The notes: a model not told the origin generated them from the sequence alone. A DNA stretch of 64,000 nt from UBA2287 sp964479665 (GCA_964479665.1 CAYZNN010000011.1:1-64000); one strand, 5' to 3'; positions 25,634 through 34,831 are shown, numbered from the stretch's first letter. Numbers and translations are program-made.

Positions 25634-27640
25634 TTAGTGATTGTTGCTAATTCGTTTTTCAATCGATTTGCGTAGAAGCCCCAAATCCAAATTCCCTAGG
25701 GCTTGCCTATGAATTTGTCCCATAATCCAGTTTCCAACAATTCTTTTCGTATCGGTTTTGGAGAATTTAATTTCTCTGAACTTTTCAATCAGGTAATCGA
25801 TAGGGGCCATAACCTCCTCGCTCGATTTTCGCTTGAACCCCAGGCTGGTAAGCACCGAGTTGAAGTCCATTTGGGGGTGCTCGTAAATAATTGGCATCAT
25901 TCTTTTGGCCAAGGTTGGCTCTAACTTCTCCTTCGCAAGGAATTTGAAAAGATCTACAATACGGTTATAATCGTATTCGCCCTTACCTTGGCTTTTACCC
26001 TCAATATTTTTTAGGGTATGCCCAAGGAAAGTGCCCACAAACCGTCCCGAAACACCCCGTTGGGTGACCTTTTCGATTATTGGAACCAGATTGCGTTTCA
26101 GTAAGTAGGTATAGGTGTCTGATGGAATTTCCCAATTTTCCAGCTGGGCTATTCGTTGCGAAATATCGAGTGAAACTCTGGCGCGGAGGCTGTTTATGTA
26201 GCTCTCCTCGAGAGGTATGGGAGCCGAATCGGTATCGGGGTACATGCGGTCGGCCCCGGGCAATACCCTTTCGAACATGGTTGTACCGTTTGAAAACGAT
26301 TTTCGGGTTTCGTTCGGAACGCCATGAAATGCCATTCGGCAGCGTTCTTCAACCGTTTCAACGGCCGTTTTCATATCGTCGGCAGGGCCCCAAATAAGCA
26401 GAATGGCGTCGCCATTGGTTGAACCGAGAAGCGTGCTTAGGGTTTCCGTATCTTTTACAGAAAGAGCTTTTTTCAGGCTCTCGCTGCTAACCATGTTGGG
26501 TTTTTCAATGCAGGCAATAACCTTTAGGCGATCGCTAATTTCGTCGTTGAACGAAAGCCCCGGTTGCGTGAAGTGCGAAAGGATACCCTTAAAGCCAGGT
26601 AAAGCAATGGCCACTACCTTCATGCCCTTTTGAGCCATTTCGCATACCAAGGGGTGTTCGAGTGAAACCGATTCTAAAGAGAATTCTTTCGAAACCAACT
26701 TCCACTTATCGGGAGTAGGGAATCGTTCCAGTAAGATTTTTCGGATATTCAGTAGCGCCCATTGGCGGAACGCTTCGTTGTGCGAAAGTTCTGGAATCCA
26801 TCGGTTGTGTGCCACTCCTTTAATTTCTACTCGAGTTCCACCTGCACAGCTCACATTAACATCTTCGCGACCAGCGCCCATGCCGGTTCGTACCCTTCCC
26901 GAACTTCGGTTTAAAAAACGAATATGTTCTGCAGCCTCGCGAAGCTCATCGGGAGTAAGGCAGTGGGGGTGGGTAACAGTTTCAATGAGGGGCATACCCA
27001 AGCGGTCGGTTTTATATACCCGAACGTGGCCTATATCGGAAATTTCTCGGCACGAGTCTTCTTCAATGCTAAGTTGAAGAATACCTATCTTTTTATTGCT
27101 CAATTGAATTTCGCCTTCAACTCCAAGAATAGCAGTTCGCTGAAAACCTGTAGGTATACTTCCATCGAGGTACTGCTTTCGGGTAATATGCACCTCACCA
27201 ACAATATTGAGTTTAGTTAGCAGCGATATTTCGAGGGCATACTCCAGAGCCTCCCGATTAATGGGGAATGGGGGTGTGTCGTCTACCTCGTACGTACAAG
27301 CCGTTTGGTTGTTGATACGGTAAATTATTTCCTTTCGGGTTTTAAATTCCATCAGGGCAGTTCCATCGTATTCGCCCAACTCGCTCAGCGTGGGGCGCAT
27401 ATGCCGTATTAGTTCTGCATTATAGTTGTTGTGCCCATGGTATATGCCGGCCGGACATCGGCAGAAAAGTTTTTCTTTGGTTTTCAGTTGCTGGTGAACC
27501 TCGAGACCCGATTTGAAACCAATGCGCTGGTAATCCTCAGGCTTTGCCATCTTTCGGGTTACGTAACCAATGGCCTTCATGGTTTGCTGGTGGTTTTTCA
27601 GCGGATCGAAGGCGTTGGCTTTTGTGGTTTTCTTATTCAT
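25634..27640 (-). CDS. gatE: archaeal-type Glu-tRNA(Gln) amidotransferase subunit E
   Basis: GatE phosphorylates the Glu on misacylated tRNA(Gln) and replaces it with ammonia channelled from GatD. The 668-residue protein has the GatB/GatE cradle at its N-terminus (GFKSGLEVHQQLKTKEKLFCRCP, TGFQRTAILG, GRVRTGMGAGREDVNVSCAGG), then the AspRS-like GAD insertion (about 330-460, ending MYPDTDSAPIPL) that distinguishes GatE from GatB, and a helical YqeY-like tail (about 510-660) that recognises the tRNA. It is first in a two-gene operon with gatD and has a TAnnTTTG promoter core upstream. This D/E form is classically archaeal; most Bacteroidota charge Gln by GlnRS or use GatCAB, so transfer from archaea is likely. 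Confidence 0.94.
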   Translation of the reverse strand: MNKKTTKANAFDPLKNHQQTMKAIGYVTRKMAKPEDYQRIGFKSGLEVHQQLKTKEKLFCRCPAGIYHGHNNYNAELIRHMRPTLSELGEYDGTALMEFKTRKEIIYRINNQTACTYEVDDTPPFPINREALEYALEISLLTKLNIVGEVHITRKQYLDGSIPTGFQRTAILGVEGEIQLSNKKIGILQLSIEEDSCREISDIGHVRVYKTDRLGMPLIETVTHPHCLTPDELREAAEHIRFLNRSSGRVRTGMGAGREDVNVSCAGGTRVEIKGVAHNRWIPELSHNEAFRQWALLNIRKILLERFPTPDKWKLVSKEFSLESVSLEHPLVCEMAQKGMKVVAIALPGFKGILSHFTQPGLSFNDEISDRLKVIACIEKPNMVSSESLKKALSVKDTETLSTLLGSTNGDAILLIWGPADDMKTAVETVEERCRMAFHGVPNETRKSFSNGTTMFERVLPGADRMYPDTDSAPIPLEESYINSLRARVSLDISQRIAQLENWEIPSDTYTYLLKRNLVPIIEKVTQRGVSGRFVGTFLGHTLKNIEGKSQGKGEYDYNRIVDLFKFLAKEKLEPTLAKRMMPIIYEHPQMDFNSVLTSLGFKRKSSEEVMAPIDYLIEKFREIKFSKTDTKRIVGNWIMGQIHRQALGNLDLGLLRKSIEKRISNNH

Positions 27641-27696
27641 AGTAAGGCGTTTTTCAATGGCTGTATTCCACCGCTAACCTGCATGCCCGATGATGG

Positions 27697-27704
27697 CAAA
27701 AGTA
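27697..27704 (-). promoter_or_regulatory. -7 promoter core for gatE-gatD
   Basis: On the minus strand TACTTTTG matches TAnnTTTG, 57 bases before the gatE ATG. A clear TTTG at -33 is lacking. A bacterial promoter core here suggests that the transferred operon has been adapted to the host. Confidence 0.5.
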
Positions 27705-27757
27705 TAGTGGAGCTCTAGAGGTATTGTTGAGCATAGGGAATACACAGAAAAATTTTG

Positions 27758-27796
27758 AAAAAGTTTCCTAAATTTAGTTTTGTTTAGGAACTTTCC
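27758..27796 (-). terminator. terminator of the seven-gene operon
   Basis: On the minus strand, AAAGTTCCTAAA pairs with TTTAGGAAACTTT across a ten-base loop, followed by a T-rich tail. It is placed between the permease stop (27834) and the gatE promoter. Confidence 0.75.
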
Positions 27797-27833
27797 AAAA
27801 TAAACCCGACCAATTCAAACGATTGTGGTGCTA

Positions 27834-29078
27834 CTATTCGAATTTAATGGTTTTGTCGGGGCTAATACGCGAAATAACCATGGAGGGGATTAGAAGCATG
27901 GCAAGGGTTACTGCAAACGTACCCACATTTAGCAGCACCAAGTGGAACAATTTCAGGTTAATGGGTACCGATGATAGGTAGTAGTTGGCCTCATCGAGTT
28001 TAATAAAACCAAATTCCATTTGAAGGTAGGCGAGGGTTATACCAACCAAGTTTCCCCAAAAAAGTCCCTTTGCAATTATATGGCCCGAATGAATTAGGAA
28101 AATTTTACGTACCGATTGGTTTTCAGCCCCCAGTGCTTTAAGTACCCCTATCATGTTGGTTCTTTCAAGTACTACTATCAAAAGTCCCGAAATCATGTTA
28201 ATGCCTGCAACAGCCAGCATAAGAACGAGCAAAATAATCACATTAATGTCCTGAAGACCCAGCCAGTCGAATATTTGAGGATATTTTTCCTTAATATTTT
28301 GAACCTTGAGTCGCGAACCGTCGCTAAGGAAGCGGAAGGCTACAATCTCTTCAATATCGAGCGAAATTCGATCAATCTGATCGAAGTTGTTCACTAGTGC
28401 CTCGAAGCCGGTTACCTGGGTTGAGGTCCAGCCGTTCAATCGCTGAATATGGCGTATATCGGCAAGAATGAAAATTTTATCGAATTCGGCCATTTGGGTG
28501 TCGTATATTCCCGTTATGGTAAATCGTCGGGCTCTGGGAGGCTCCTGCACAAAAAACATGTCGAAGGTGTCGCCCAGCTTTAGTTGGAGCCTATTGGCAG
28601 TGAATTTTGAAATAAGCGCCCCGTTGGTGGAGGTGGAGTCGGGAAGCGAGAGTATTTCACCCTCAATGAGCACTTTTTTAAAGAACGACCAATCGAAGTC
28701 GTGCCCAATACCCTTTAAAACAACACCCTGTATATCGGTGTCGGTTTTAATAATACCGGGTTTAATAGCGAAAACCTGAAGGTGTTTAACACCTTTTACA
28801 GCAAGCACTTCGGGTATAAAGGGTTGATTCGATTCGATGGGGTTCGTTTCGAACGAAATGTTGCTATCGAAGTTTACAATTTGCACATGGCTGCCAAAAC
28901 CAATGGTTTTTTCGCTAATTTCCTGCTTGAAACCTGTAATAATAGCAACTGAAATTATCATTATAGCCAAACTCAGAGCCACAGCAATGGTTGATATGCG
29001 AACGAACGGAGCCGAAAGGTTCATTTTATCTTTTCTGTTACCAGAAAGTCGTTGGGCTATAAACTGTTCGAAATTCAA
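27834..29078 (-). CDS. FtsX/LolCE-type ABC transporter permease
   Basis: This 414-residue membrane protein has the MacB/FtsX-type layout: one N-terminal helix (about 30-52), a large periplasmic domain (about 55-270) and three C-terminal helices (about 280-305, 330-350, 375-400). It resembles LolC/LolE, which release lipoproteins from the inner membrane. The conserved start NFEQFIAQRL supports the TTG at 29078 over the internal ATG at 29024. No ATPase partner is in the window; Bacteroidota often encode it elsewhere. It is the last gene of a seven-gene operon, 52 bases after the RNase H gene. Confidence 0.85.
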   Translation of the reverse strand: MNFEQFIAQRLSGNRKDKMNLSAPFVRISTIAVALSLAIMIISVAIITGFKQEISEKTIGFGSHVQIVNFDSNISFETNPIESNQPFIPEVLAVKGVKHLQVFAIKPGIIKTDTDIQGVVLKGIGHDFDWSFFKKVLIEGEILSLPDSTSTNGALISKFTANRLQLKLGDTFDMFFVQEPPRARRFTITGIYDTQMAEFDKIFILADIRHIQRLNGWTSTQVTGFEALVNNFDQIDRISLDIEEIVAFRFLSDGSRLKVQNIKEKYPQIFDWLGLQDINVIILLVLMLAVAGINMISGLLIVVLERTNMIGVLKALGAENQSVRKIFLIHSGHIIAKGLFWGNLVGITLAYLQMEFGFIKLDEANYYLSSVPINLKLFHLVLLNVGTFAVTLAMLLIPSMVISRISPDKTIKFE

Positions 29079-29130
29079 AGTAATACTATTTTGGGTTTTG
29101 CAAGATATTAAAAAAACATGGGTGGTGTTG

Positions 29131-29754
29131 CTACTTTCTGCCGAAATCGGCAGGTATTTCGCCCCATATGTGGGTTTCCCATTTCAGAATGGGATTCTTC
29201 CAGGTATTTTGTGCCAACCAACTTTCGGCCCTTGAAATGAGTTCGAATACTTTTATATTCTCTGAGGTTCGTTCGAGTTTGGTAACCGCTTTTTTCTTTC
29301 GCACCCAGCTCAGGGCTGTAACCGAATCGGTATAAATGGGCAGTTGGCTCGAATTCTGTTTCAGAAATGCGAGCGCATGCACTATGGCTAAAAATTCGCC
29401 AATATTATTGGTCGATTGTGGAAATGGCCCCTGATGAAAGAGCTGCTTGCCCGTTTGGGTATCGACACCGCGATATTCCATTATTCCGGGCACTCCGCTG
29501 CAAGCGGCATCTACCGATACGGACTGGAAAATAGGCCTTGGAGCGTTGGAGTCGAGCGCCGCCAGACTCAGGTTCGGGCTCGGCTTCTTTTTCAAAAACT
29601 CTTGGGGATTTCCTGAAAATGCCTGTTGGGCTGCAACCAGATTTGGAAACGACTTGTACTTAGCCTTGGGGAAATTATGAATCTGCTCCTTGCAGGTGTC
29701 CCAACTTGTGTAAATGCCCGGTTTATGCCCTTCCCATACTACGTAGTACTTCAT
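29131..29754 (-). CDS. rnhA: ribonuclease H1 with viroplasmin-like N-terminal domain
   Basis: Residues 1-45 form the hybrid-binding viroplasmin (caulimovirus VI-like) domain (YYVVWEGHKPGIYTSWDTC, YKSFPNLVAAQQAF). The rest is an RNase H1 domain with the catalytic acids in VSVDAAC, NIGEFLA, IYTDSVTA and the last Asp in IPADFGRK. The enzyme cuts the RNA strand of RNA-DNA hybrids, removing R-loops and primers. Length 207 residues is usual for this class. It lies 15 bases after the methyltransferase gene in the operon. Confidence 0.93.
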   Translation of the reverse strand: MKYYVVWEGHKPGIYTSWDTCKEQIHNFPKAKYKSFPNLVAAQQAFSGNPQEFLKKKPSPNLSLAALDSNAPRPIFQSVSVDAACSGVPGIMEYRGVDTQTGKQLFHQGPFPQSTNNIGEFLAIVHALAFLKQNSSQLPIYTDSVTALSWVRKKKAVTKLERTSENIKVFELISRAESWLAQNTWKNPILKWETHIWGEIPADFGRK

Positions 29755-29769
29755 AATTTCAAATTTATT

Positions 29770-30378
29770 TCAACTTGCTATAAGTTTTTTCCCAACAAAC
29801 CTAATTACCACGGCATTCCCATTGTGTAAGGGACCTTCGTTCAGGCGAATATCCTCTTTTCGCAATATTTCAATCTTAAAATTGCAAAAGGTTTCCTTAA
29901 GTTCCTCGATACTTTGAAAAAGTTCGGGATTTTTAGGTCCCCCGGTAGTTCTCTCTATCTGGTCGATATGGAAGCACTCCATTACAATAAAGCCATTGGG
30001 CTTAAGCCACGATATGCATTTTTTATAGAATTCCTCCCTCTCGCTACTTGGAAGGTGAACGTAAATGGGAGCTATGGAGTCGAATTGTTCTACTGGGTTA
30101 AAATTTAATGCCTCAGCAACCGAGTAGTTTACAGAAACACCATTTTGCTTGTAAAGCTTTTGCGCTTTGGCCATAGCTTCGCTGCTGAAGTCGAAGGCGC
30201 TTACTTTCCATCCCATTTTGGCTGCCCATACGGAGTTTCGGCCTTCGCCCTCGCCAGGGAATAGAATAGACCCCGGTTTTTTATCTTTCAGTACCGAAAC
30301 CAGAAAATCATTGGGGTTATATCCATATGCTGTTTCAAGCGATTGGTAGCGGCTATTCCATTCATCGATTCGCGACAT
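29770..30378 (-). CDS. class I SAM-dependent methyltransferase, TehB-like
   Basis: This 202-residue protein has the SAM-binding motif I variant ILFPGEGEGRNSVWAAKMG and motif II VSAFDFSSEAMAKA, then a short core with LPSSEREEFYKKCISWLKPNGFIVMECF. The GEGEGRN form is common among small methyltransferases related to TehB or thiopurine methyltransferase. The substrate is not visible. It sits mid-operon, 24 bases after namZ. Confidence 0.82.
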   Translation of the reverse strand: MSRIDEWNSRYQSLETAYGYNPNDFLVSVLKDKKPGSILFPGEGEGRNSVWAAKMGWKVSAFDFSSEAMAKAQKLYKQNGVSVNYSVAEALNFNPVEQFDSIAPIYVHLPSSEREEFYKKCISWLKPNGFIVMECFHIDQIERTTGGPKNPELFQSIEELKETFCNFKIEILRKEDIRLNEGPLHNGNAVVIRFVGKKLIAS

Positions 30379-30402
30379 GCTATAGGGGCTAATGAGTTGC
30401 GT

Positions 30403-31626
30403 TTACTGGTTACAACCAAAATCGGGGTAAAGCAAATATTTTTTTCGAATCTGCATGAAATTTTCAATACCATTGGCCCACGATGCACGGATGCCTTCGG
30501 CGCTCAGCCCGCTTACAATTTGCTTTTGAAGCAGGTCGGTACCAGCTAAGGTGTTGAAATATTTATTAAAAAACTTGTCCTTATTAGGGAAAACGCTGTA
30601 AGCGTATAAAAGCCAGTCGAGATTTATTTGCTTTAACGATGCGAAGTATTCAACTTTGTAGTGTCCCAGGTCAACTCCATAGCACCTTTTTCCGAGCAAG
30701 GGAGGGTTCTTGCTAGCTCCGGGGCGGCTCTCGGGAATGAATGCGAATTCGGTTTTGGGTAACTTGGGGTGTCCAAAAACCTGAAAGGGGAAATCGGTTC
30801 CTCGGCCAATACTAACCTCGGTACCTTCAAAAAAACCAAGCGAAGGGTAGAGAAGAATTGCTGTAATATTGGGCAGGTTAGGCGATGGGGGTACAGGGGG
30901 CGAATAAATGGAATCGTGCGAATAGTTGAGGCAAGTAAGAATTTGGAGTTTAGCATTCGCCCCGTTGTTCAGCCAGCCCTCACCGTTTATCATGAGGGCG
31001 TACTCGCCAATGGTCATACCATGCACAATGGGAACCGGATGCATACCAACAAACGAGCGGTACTTGGGGTCGAGAATGGGGCCATCGACAAAAAAACCAT
31101 TGGGATTGGGCCTGTCGAGCACAAGCAACGAAACCTGGCTTTCGGCGCATGCTTCCATAATATAGTGCATTGTGGAGATGTAGGTGTAGAAACGGAGGCC
31201 AACATCCTGCATATCGAATATTACCAAATCAATGCCTTTAAGATCTTCGGCTGAAGGCTTCTTTTTGCTTCCATACAGCGAAACTACCTCAAGGCCAGTT
31301 TGGGTGTCGAAGTGGTTTTTTATTGTCTCTCCAGCATCGCCATCGCCACGGAATCCGTGCTCGGGGCTAAAAATTTTTACCACATTAATACCGAGCGCCA
31401 GAAGCGTATCCACCAGATGGGTTTTCCCAACAAGCCCTGAATGGTTAGTTGCTAGGGCAATCCGTTTCCCGTTAGTTAAATGCAAAATAGAATCTATGCG
31501 CTCGGCACCCATAATAATGCTTTGCGGGTTCGCCAGAACCTTGGGCGTAGGCTGAGCACACGATGTAGCCGTTAGCAGCAATAATGCCGCTGCCAAATTT
31601 TCCAAACATGTTAACCGAATGCTCAT
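30403..31626 (-). CDS. namZ: NamZ-type exo-beta-N-acetylmuramidase (DUF1343), lipoprotein
   Basis: The DUF1343 family includes NamZ, which removes terminal MurNAc from peptidoglycan fragments during cell-wall recycling. Signature stretches are ATNHSGL, KIFSPEHGFRG, GLEVVSLYG, DLVIFDMQDVGLRFYTY, LDRPNPNG and SIGRGTDFPFQVFG. The start is set at ATG 31626 because it gives a lipoprotein signal (LLTATSCAQ); an ATG at 31677 overlaps the preceding gene. It is therefore probably an outer-membrane or periplasmic lipoprotein. It follows the saccharopine-dehydrogenase-like gene by 10 bases. Confidence 0.9.
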   Translation of the reverse strand: MSIRLTCLENLAAALLLLTATSCAQPTPKVLANPQSIIMGAERIDSILHLTNGKRIALATNHSGLVGKTHLVDTLLALGINVVKIFSPEHGFRGDGDAGETIKNHFDTQTGLEVVSLYGSKKKPSAEDLKGIDLVIFDMQDVGLRFYTYISTMHYIMEACAESQVSLLVLDRPNPNGFFVDGPILDPKYRSFVGMHPVPIVHGMTIGEYALMINGEGWLNNGANAKLQILTCLNYSHDSIYSPPVPPSPNLPNITAILLYPSLGFFEGTEVSIGRGTDFPFQVFGHPKLPKTEFAFIPESRPGASKNPPLLGKRCYGVDLGHYKVEYFASLKQINLDWLLYAYSVFPNKDKFFNKYFNTLAGTDLLQKQIVSGLSAEGIRASWANGIENFMQIRKKYLLYPDFGCNQ

Positions 31627-31636
31627 GCTCTGCAAT

Positions 31637-32974
31637 TTATGCAATATTTTCCGAAAGCGGAAGGCCAAAATGCTCATCCAGTGTAATGCCTAGTTTTTCA
31701 AGTGCATTAAGAATGGGATTATAAATTTCGGGAATTACAGGAATGTGAACACCCTTTGCCCTAATTTCACCATGAAGAATCATTTCAACCCCAACAGCAG
31801 CCGGAAGTGCCACGGTTCGGGCAATGGAAGTATCGCCACCGGGGGTTCCAAAATCGAGCATGCGCGAGCGAATAACCTCTTTTTGTCCGTTTGGGTACGA
31901 TGCCACAAAGGTGTGCTGCATTACAACCATATCGCGTTCGTTGGGTTTAATCATCATGCGGGTTATCATGGTGTCGGAGGTTACCTCGAAGGGGGAATCC
32001 TCGCCTCGATTCAGGGGTGCATTGCTGAAAAATCCCAGCCATTCGAGTGCTACCATGGCGTTGCTATCGATGGATTGGCCAAGGTATTTGGCAGTTTTCT
32101 GCTTTATTTCATTCGAACTGTCGGCCCCAATTAGTTTGGTTATCAGGTTGGCGTAACTCATTCCGGTCATATCAACTTTTTCCGACGAAATAAGTCCAAT
32201 TCGCTTAATGGAGTCGAGAATTTCGCACCACTTGGGGTAGCGAAAAGTACCACGGAACATGGTTTGTGTTTCGGGAATGCCATAAAAATTGACATACGGA
32301 ACCGAATCGCGATTGGGATAAACTTCTAGTTCTCCCACTTCAGGGTAGCTTACCCTGAATGGATTTTTAAAGAGATCCTGGGTTTTTATTTCAACCACTT
32401 TACCATGGCGCAGGTACTTGGCATCGTTATTTCCCGCCATAACTACACCCTTAGGTGCCCAGGTGAATTTGTAGTTGAAGGGGTTCTTCTCTACCTCGGG
32501 GGCAACCAATGCTCCGCATATAGAATAGAATTCATCAACCTTTCCGCCTTTACCATGAACATGGTCGATAATGCGCATGGCCGACATGTGGTCGATTCCT
32601 GGGTCGAGACCCAGTTCGTTTAGAAAAATAATTCCAGCCTCCTTGGCTTCTGCATCCAGCGCCTGCATTTCGGGTTTTACGTACGAAGTGGTTACCATAT
32701 TCTTATTATGCTTCAGGCAGCATTTGGCAACAGTTGGATGGAACATCCAGGGGAGCAGGCTCACGGTTAGGTCGTGGCTGGCTACCAGCTGGTTTAGCAA
32801 CTGGTCGTCTTGAACATTGAAGGCAATGGCGGTTCCATGGGGATGGCCACCAATAAGGCTTTCGGCTTTTGGCTGGTCCATATCGCCAAGGGTAACGGCA
32901 AAACCTTTATCGAGTAGGTAAACCACAATGGGTTTCGAAACCATTCCTGCACCTAGAATAAGAACTTTTTTCAT
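31637..32974 (-). CDS. saccharopine dehydrogenase family protein (LYS9-like)
   Basis: This 445-residue oxidoreductase has an N-terminal Rossmann fold (KKVLILGAGMVSKPIVVYLLDKG), the conserved ELGLDPGIDHMSA and the saccharopine-dehydrogenase C-terminal domain (NPFNYKFTWAPKGVV, MFRGTFRYPKWCE). It most resembles the NADP, glutamate-forming enzyme that makes or splits saccharopine in lysine metabolism; the related carboxynorspermidine dehydrogenase is an alternative but is usually shorter. The aminotransferase just upstream (36 bases) fits lysine or amino-acid breakdown. Confidence 0.85.
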   Translation of the reverse strand: MKKVLILGAGMVSKPIVVYLLDKGFAVTLGDMDQPKAESLIGGHPHGTAIAFNVQDDQLLNQLVASHDLTVSLLPWMFHPTVAKCCLKHNKNMVTTSYVKPEMQALDAEAKEAGIIFLNELGLDPGIDHMSAMRIIDHVHGKGGKVDEFYSICGALVAPEVEKNPFNYKFTWAPKGVVMAGNNDAKYLRHGKVVEIKTQDLFKNPFRVSYPEVGELEVYPNRDSVPYVNFYGIPETQTMFRGTFRYPKWCEILDSIKRIGLISSEKVDMTGMSYANLITKLIGADSSNEIKQKTAKYLGQSIDSNAMVALEWLGFFSNAPLNRGEDSPFEVTSDTMITRMMIKPNERDMVVMQHTFVASYPNGQKEVIRSRMLDFGTPGGDTSIARTVALPAAVGVEMILHGEIRAKGVHIPVIPEIYNPILNALEKLGITLDEHFGLPLSENIA

Positions 32975-33010
32975 TACTGAGAGAGAGTTAGGCTTTTTTG
33001 TATTCGAAAC

Positions 33011-34210
33011 TTAAATCGTTCTTCCGGGGTATTGTTTTAGCGCTGTCTCCAGTGTTTCCATGGCATTGCGCAAATCGTCAATTTTTAACACGTAGGCAAT
33101 GCGCACTTCGTTCTTACCGAGGCCGGGTGTTGCGTAGAATCCTGTGGCGGGAGCCAGCATAACGGTTTGTTTCTTATGCTCAAAGCTTTCGAGCAGCCAC
33201 TGGGCAAATTTATCGGCATCGTCAATGGGAAGTTTTACAACTGTGTAAAAAGCACCCTTGGGTTTTGGACAGTAAACGCCTTCCATTTTGTTTAACGCAT
33301 CAACCATGAAATCTCTACGTTCAATGTATTCCTTAATAACACCTTCGAAGTATTGGCGCGGAGTATTGAGTGCTGCCTCTGAGGCAATTTGGCCGTACGA
33401 TGGTGGGCAGAGCCTTGCTTGGGCAAATTTGAGAGCAGCAGCCATAACGTCGCAATTGCGCGAAATGAGGGCGCCAATGCGTACTCCGCACATGCTGTAT
33501 CGCTTCGAAACCGAGTCCATTAAAACAACATTGTTCTCAATACCCTTCAGGTTCATAGCCGAGAAATGGGTAACTCCCTCGTAACAAAATTCGCGGTACA
33601 CTTCATCGGAGAAAAGGTACAGGTCGAATTTTTTCACAATGGTAGCCAGCTGTTCCATTTCCTCCTTGGAGTAAAGGTAGCCTGTAGGGTTATTGGGATT
33701 GCAAATAATTATCCCCTTAGTTTTGGGTGTTATTAGTCCTTCAAACTCGCTTATGGCAGGAAGGGCGAAGTTTTCCTCAATTTTCGAGGTTACGGGAACT
33801 ATTTTTATGCCCGCCTGAGTGGCGAATCCATTGTAGTTTGCATAAAAAGGTTCGGGGGTAATTACTTCGTCGCCGGGATTTAAGCATGCCATAAAGGCAA
33901 TGGTTATAGCCTCAGAACCACCAGTTGTAATAATTATTTGGTTGTGGTCAATGTCAATACCTACACTTCGATAGTAAGTGGCCAATCCCTTACGGTAGGT
34001 TTCGTTTCCGGCAGAATGGCTATACTCAATTACCTTCAGGGCATTTTCTTTAATTGCTTTTAGGGCAACGTCGGGGGTAGCAATGTCGGGCTGACCGATG
34101 TTAAGGTGATAAATTTTTCTACCCTTTCTCTTTGCCGCTTCGGCATATGGAACAAGTTTACGTATGGGGGATGCAGGCATGGCCTTTCCCTTTTCTGAAA
34201 TGTTAGGCAT
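33011..34210 (-). CDS. class I/II PLP-dependent aminotransferase
   Basis: This 399-residue fold-type I enzyme has HLNIGQPDIATPD, the cofactor-anchoring IITTGGSEAI and NPNNPTGYLYSKEE, and the Schiff-base Lys in LMDSVSKRYSMCGVRIG. It belongs to the aspartate-aminotransferase group; substrates may be aspartate, aromatic or branched amino acids. It lies 22 bases after the DUF1573 gene and before the saccharopine dehydrogenase-like gene, so a role in lysine or glutamate-linked metabolism is plausible. Confidence 0.9.
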   Translation of the reverse strand: MPNISEKGKAMPASPIRKLVPYAEAAKRKGRKIYHLNIGQPDIATPDVALKAIKENALKVIEYSHSAGNETYRKGLATYYRSVGIDIDHNQIIITTGGSEAITIAFMACLNPGDEVITPEPFYANYNGFATQAGIKIVPVTSKIEENFALPAISEFEGLITPKTKGIIICNPNNPTGYLYSKEEMEQLATIVKKFDLYLFSDEVYREFCYEGVTHFSAMNLKGIENNVVLMDSVSKRYSMCGVRIGALISRNCDVMAAALKFAQARLCPPSYGQIASEAALNTPRQYFEGVIKEYIERRDFMVDALNKMEGVYCPKPKGAFYTVVKLPIDDADKFAQWLLESFEHKKQTVMLAPATGFYATPGLGKNEVRIAYVLKIDDLRNAMETLETALKQYPGRTI

Positions 34211-34232
34211 GATAAGTAAATTTTATTTGTAA

Positions 34233-34655
34233 CTAGTTTTGATCGGTTTCTGAGGTTTCTTTGGGCATTACATTGCCTTTAATACGAAGAATAATGGGCG
34301 AAGGTTGAGCCGACGAATAAACCATAACCGTTTTATTGAACATGCCTGCAGCATTGGTGTTGTATTTCACTTTCACCTCTCCCTTTTCGCCGGGTTTAAT
34401 GGGCTCCTTGGTCCACATAGGACTGGTGCAGCCGCACGATGCGGTAACATTGGTAAGCACGAGAGGTTCCTTTGTTTTATTTGTGAAGGTGAAAATGTAA
34501 GTACCATCGCTTCCGAAGGCAATGTTGCCGAAATCATGCTCAACTTTTTCGAATGCAATTCCCGCTTCGGGTTTAACCGTATCTGTGGTTTGTTGTGCAA
34601 AGGTAAAAGAGCGAAGGCTTGTAAGCAGAACCAATGCTATAGTTATTCTTTTCAT
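34233..34655 (-). CDS. DUF1573 secreted protein
   Basis: This 140-residue protein has a signal peptide (about 1-20, cut after FAQ) and one DUF1573 domain of Ig/HYDIN-like form: FEKVEHDFGNIAFGS, FTNKTKEPLVLTNVTASCGCT and PGEKGEVKVKYNT. The CGCT motif is a hallmark of this Bacteroidota family. It is probably periplasmic or outer-membrane facing; function is unknown. It is the first gene of the seven-gene operon and has a TAnnTTTG core 29 bases upstream. Confidence 0.88.
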   Translation of the reverse strand: MKRITIALVLLTSLRSFTFAQQTTDTVKPEAGIAFEKVEHDFGNIAFGSDGTYIFTFTNKTKEPLVLTNVTASCGCTSPMWTKEPIKPGEKGEVKVKYNTNAAGMFNKTVMVYSSAQPSPIILRIKGNVMPKETSETDQN

Positions 34656-34683
34656 ATAAAAAACGTTTTGATTAATAGTGCCA

Positions 34684-34691
34684 CAAAATTA
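34684..34691 (-). promoter_or_regulatory. -7 promoter core for the seven-gene operon
   Basis: TAATTTTG on the minus strand fits TAnnTTTG and precedes the DUF1573 ATG by 29 bases. No clear -33 TTTG is seen. Confidence 0.55.
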
Positions 34692-34775
34692 AGTATTTAT
34701 AGGATTGGTTATTTGTAAATAGGTTTAATAAATTCAAATTTATCAACGAGTTTAATGGGGTGTATCTTTAAAAGC

Positions 34776-34806
34776 GAAAATCACCCAGAAATGCTTTGGG
34801 TGATCT
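34776..34806 (-). terminator. terminator after the LPP20-like gene
   Basis: On the minus strand ATCACCCA pairs with TGGGTGAT across a nine-base loop, followed by TTTTCGCTTTT. It lies just after the stop at 34832. Confidence 0.75.
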
Positions 34807-34831
34807 CGTAAACGGTCTGTGGCGTTATCTT

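Noticed and set aside
24247..25662. gatD as a plain L-asparaginase
   Set aside because: It has an extra N-terminal domain typical of GatD and is coupled to a clear gatE.
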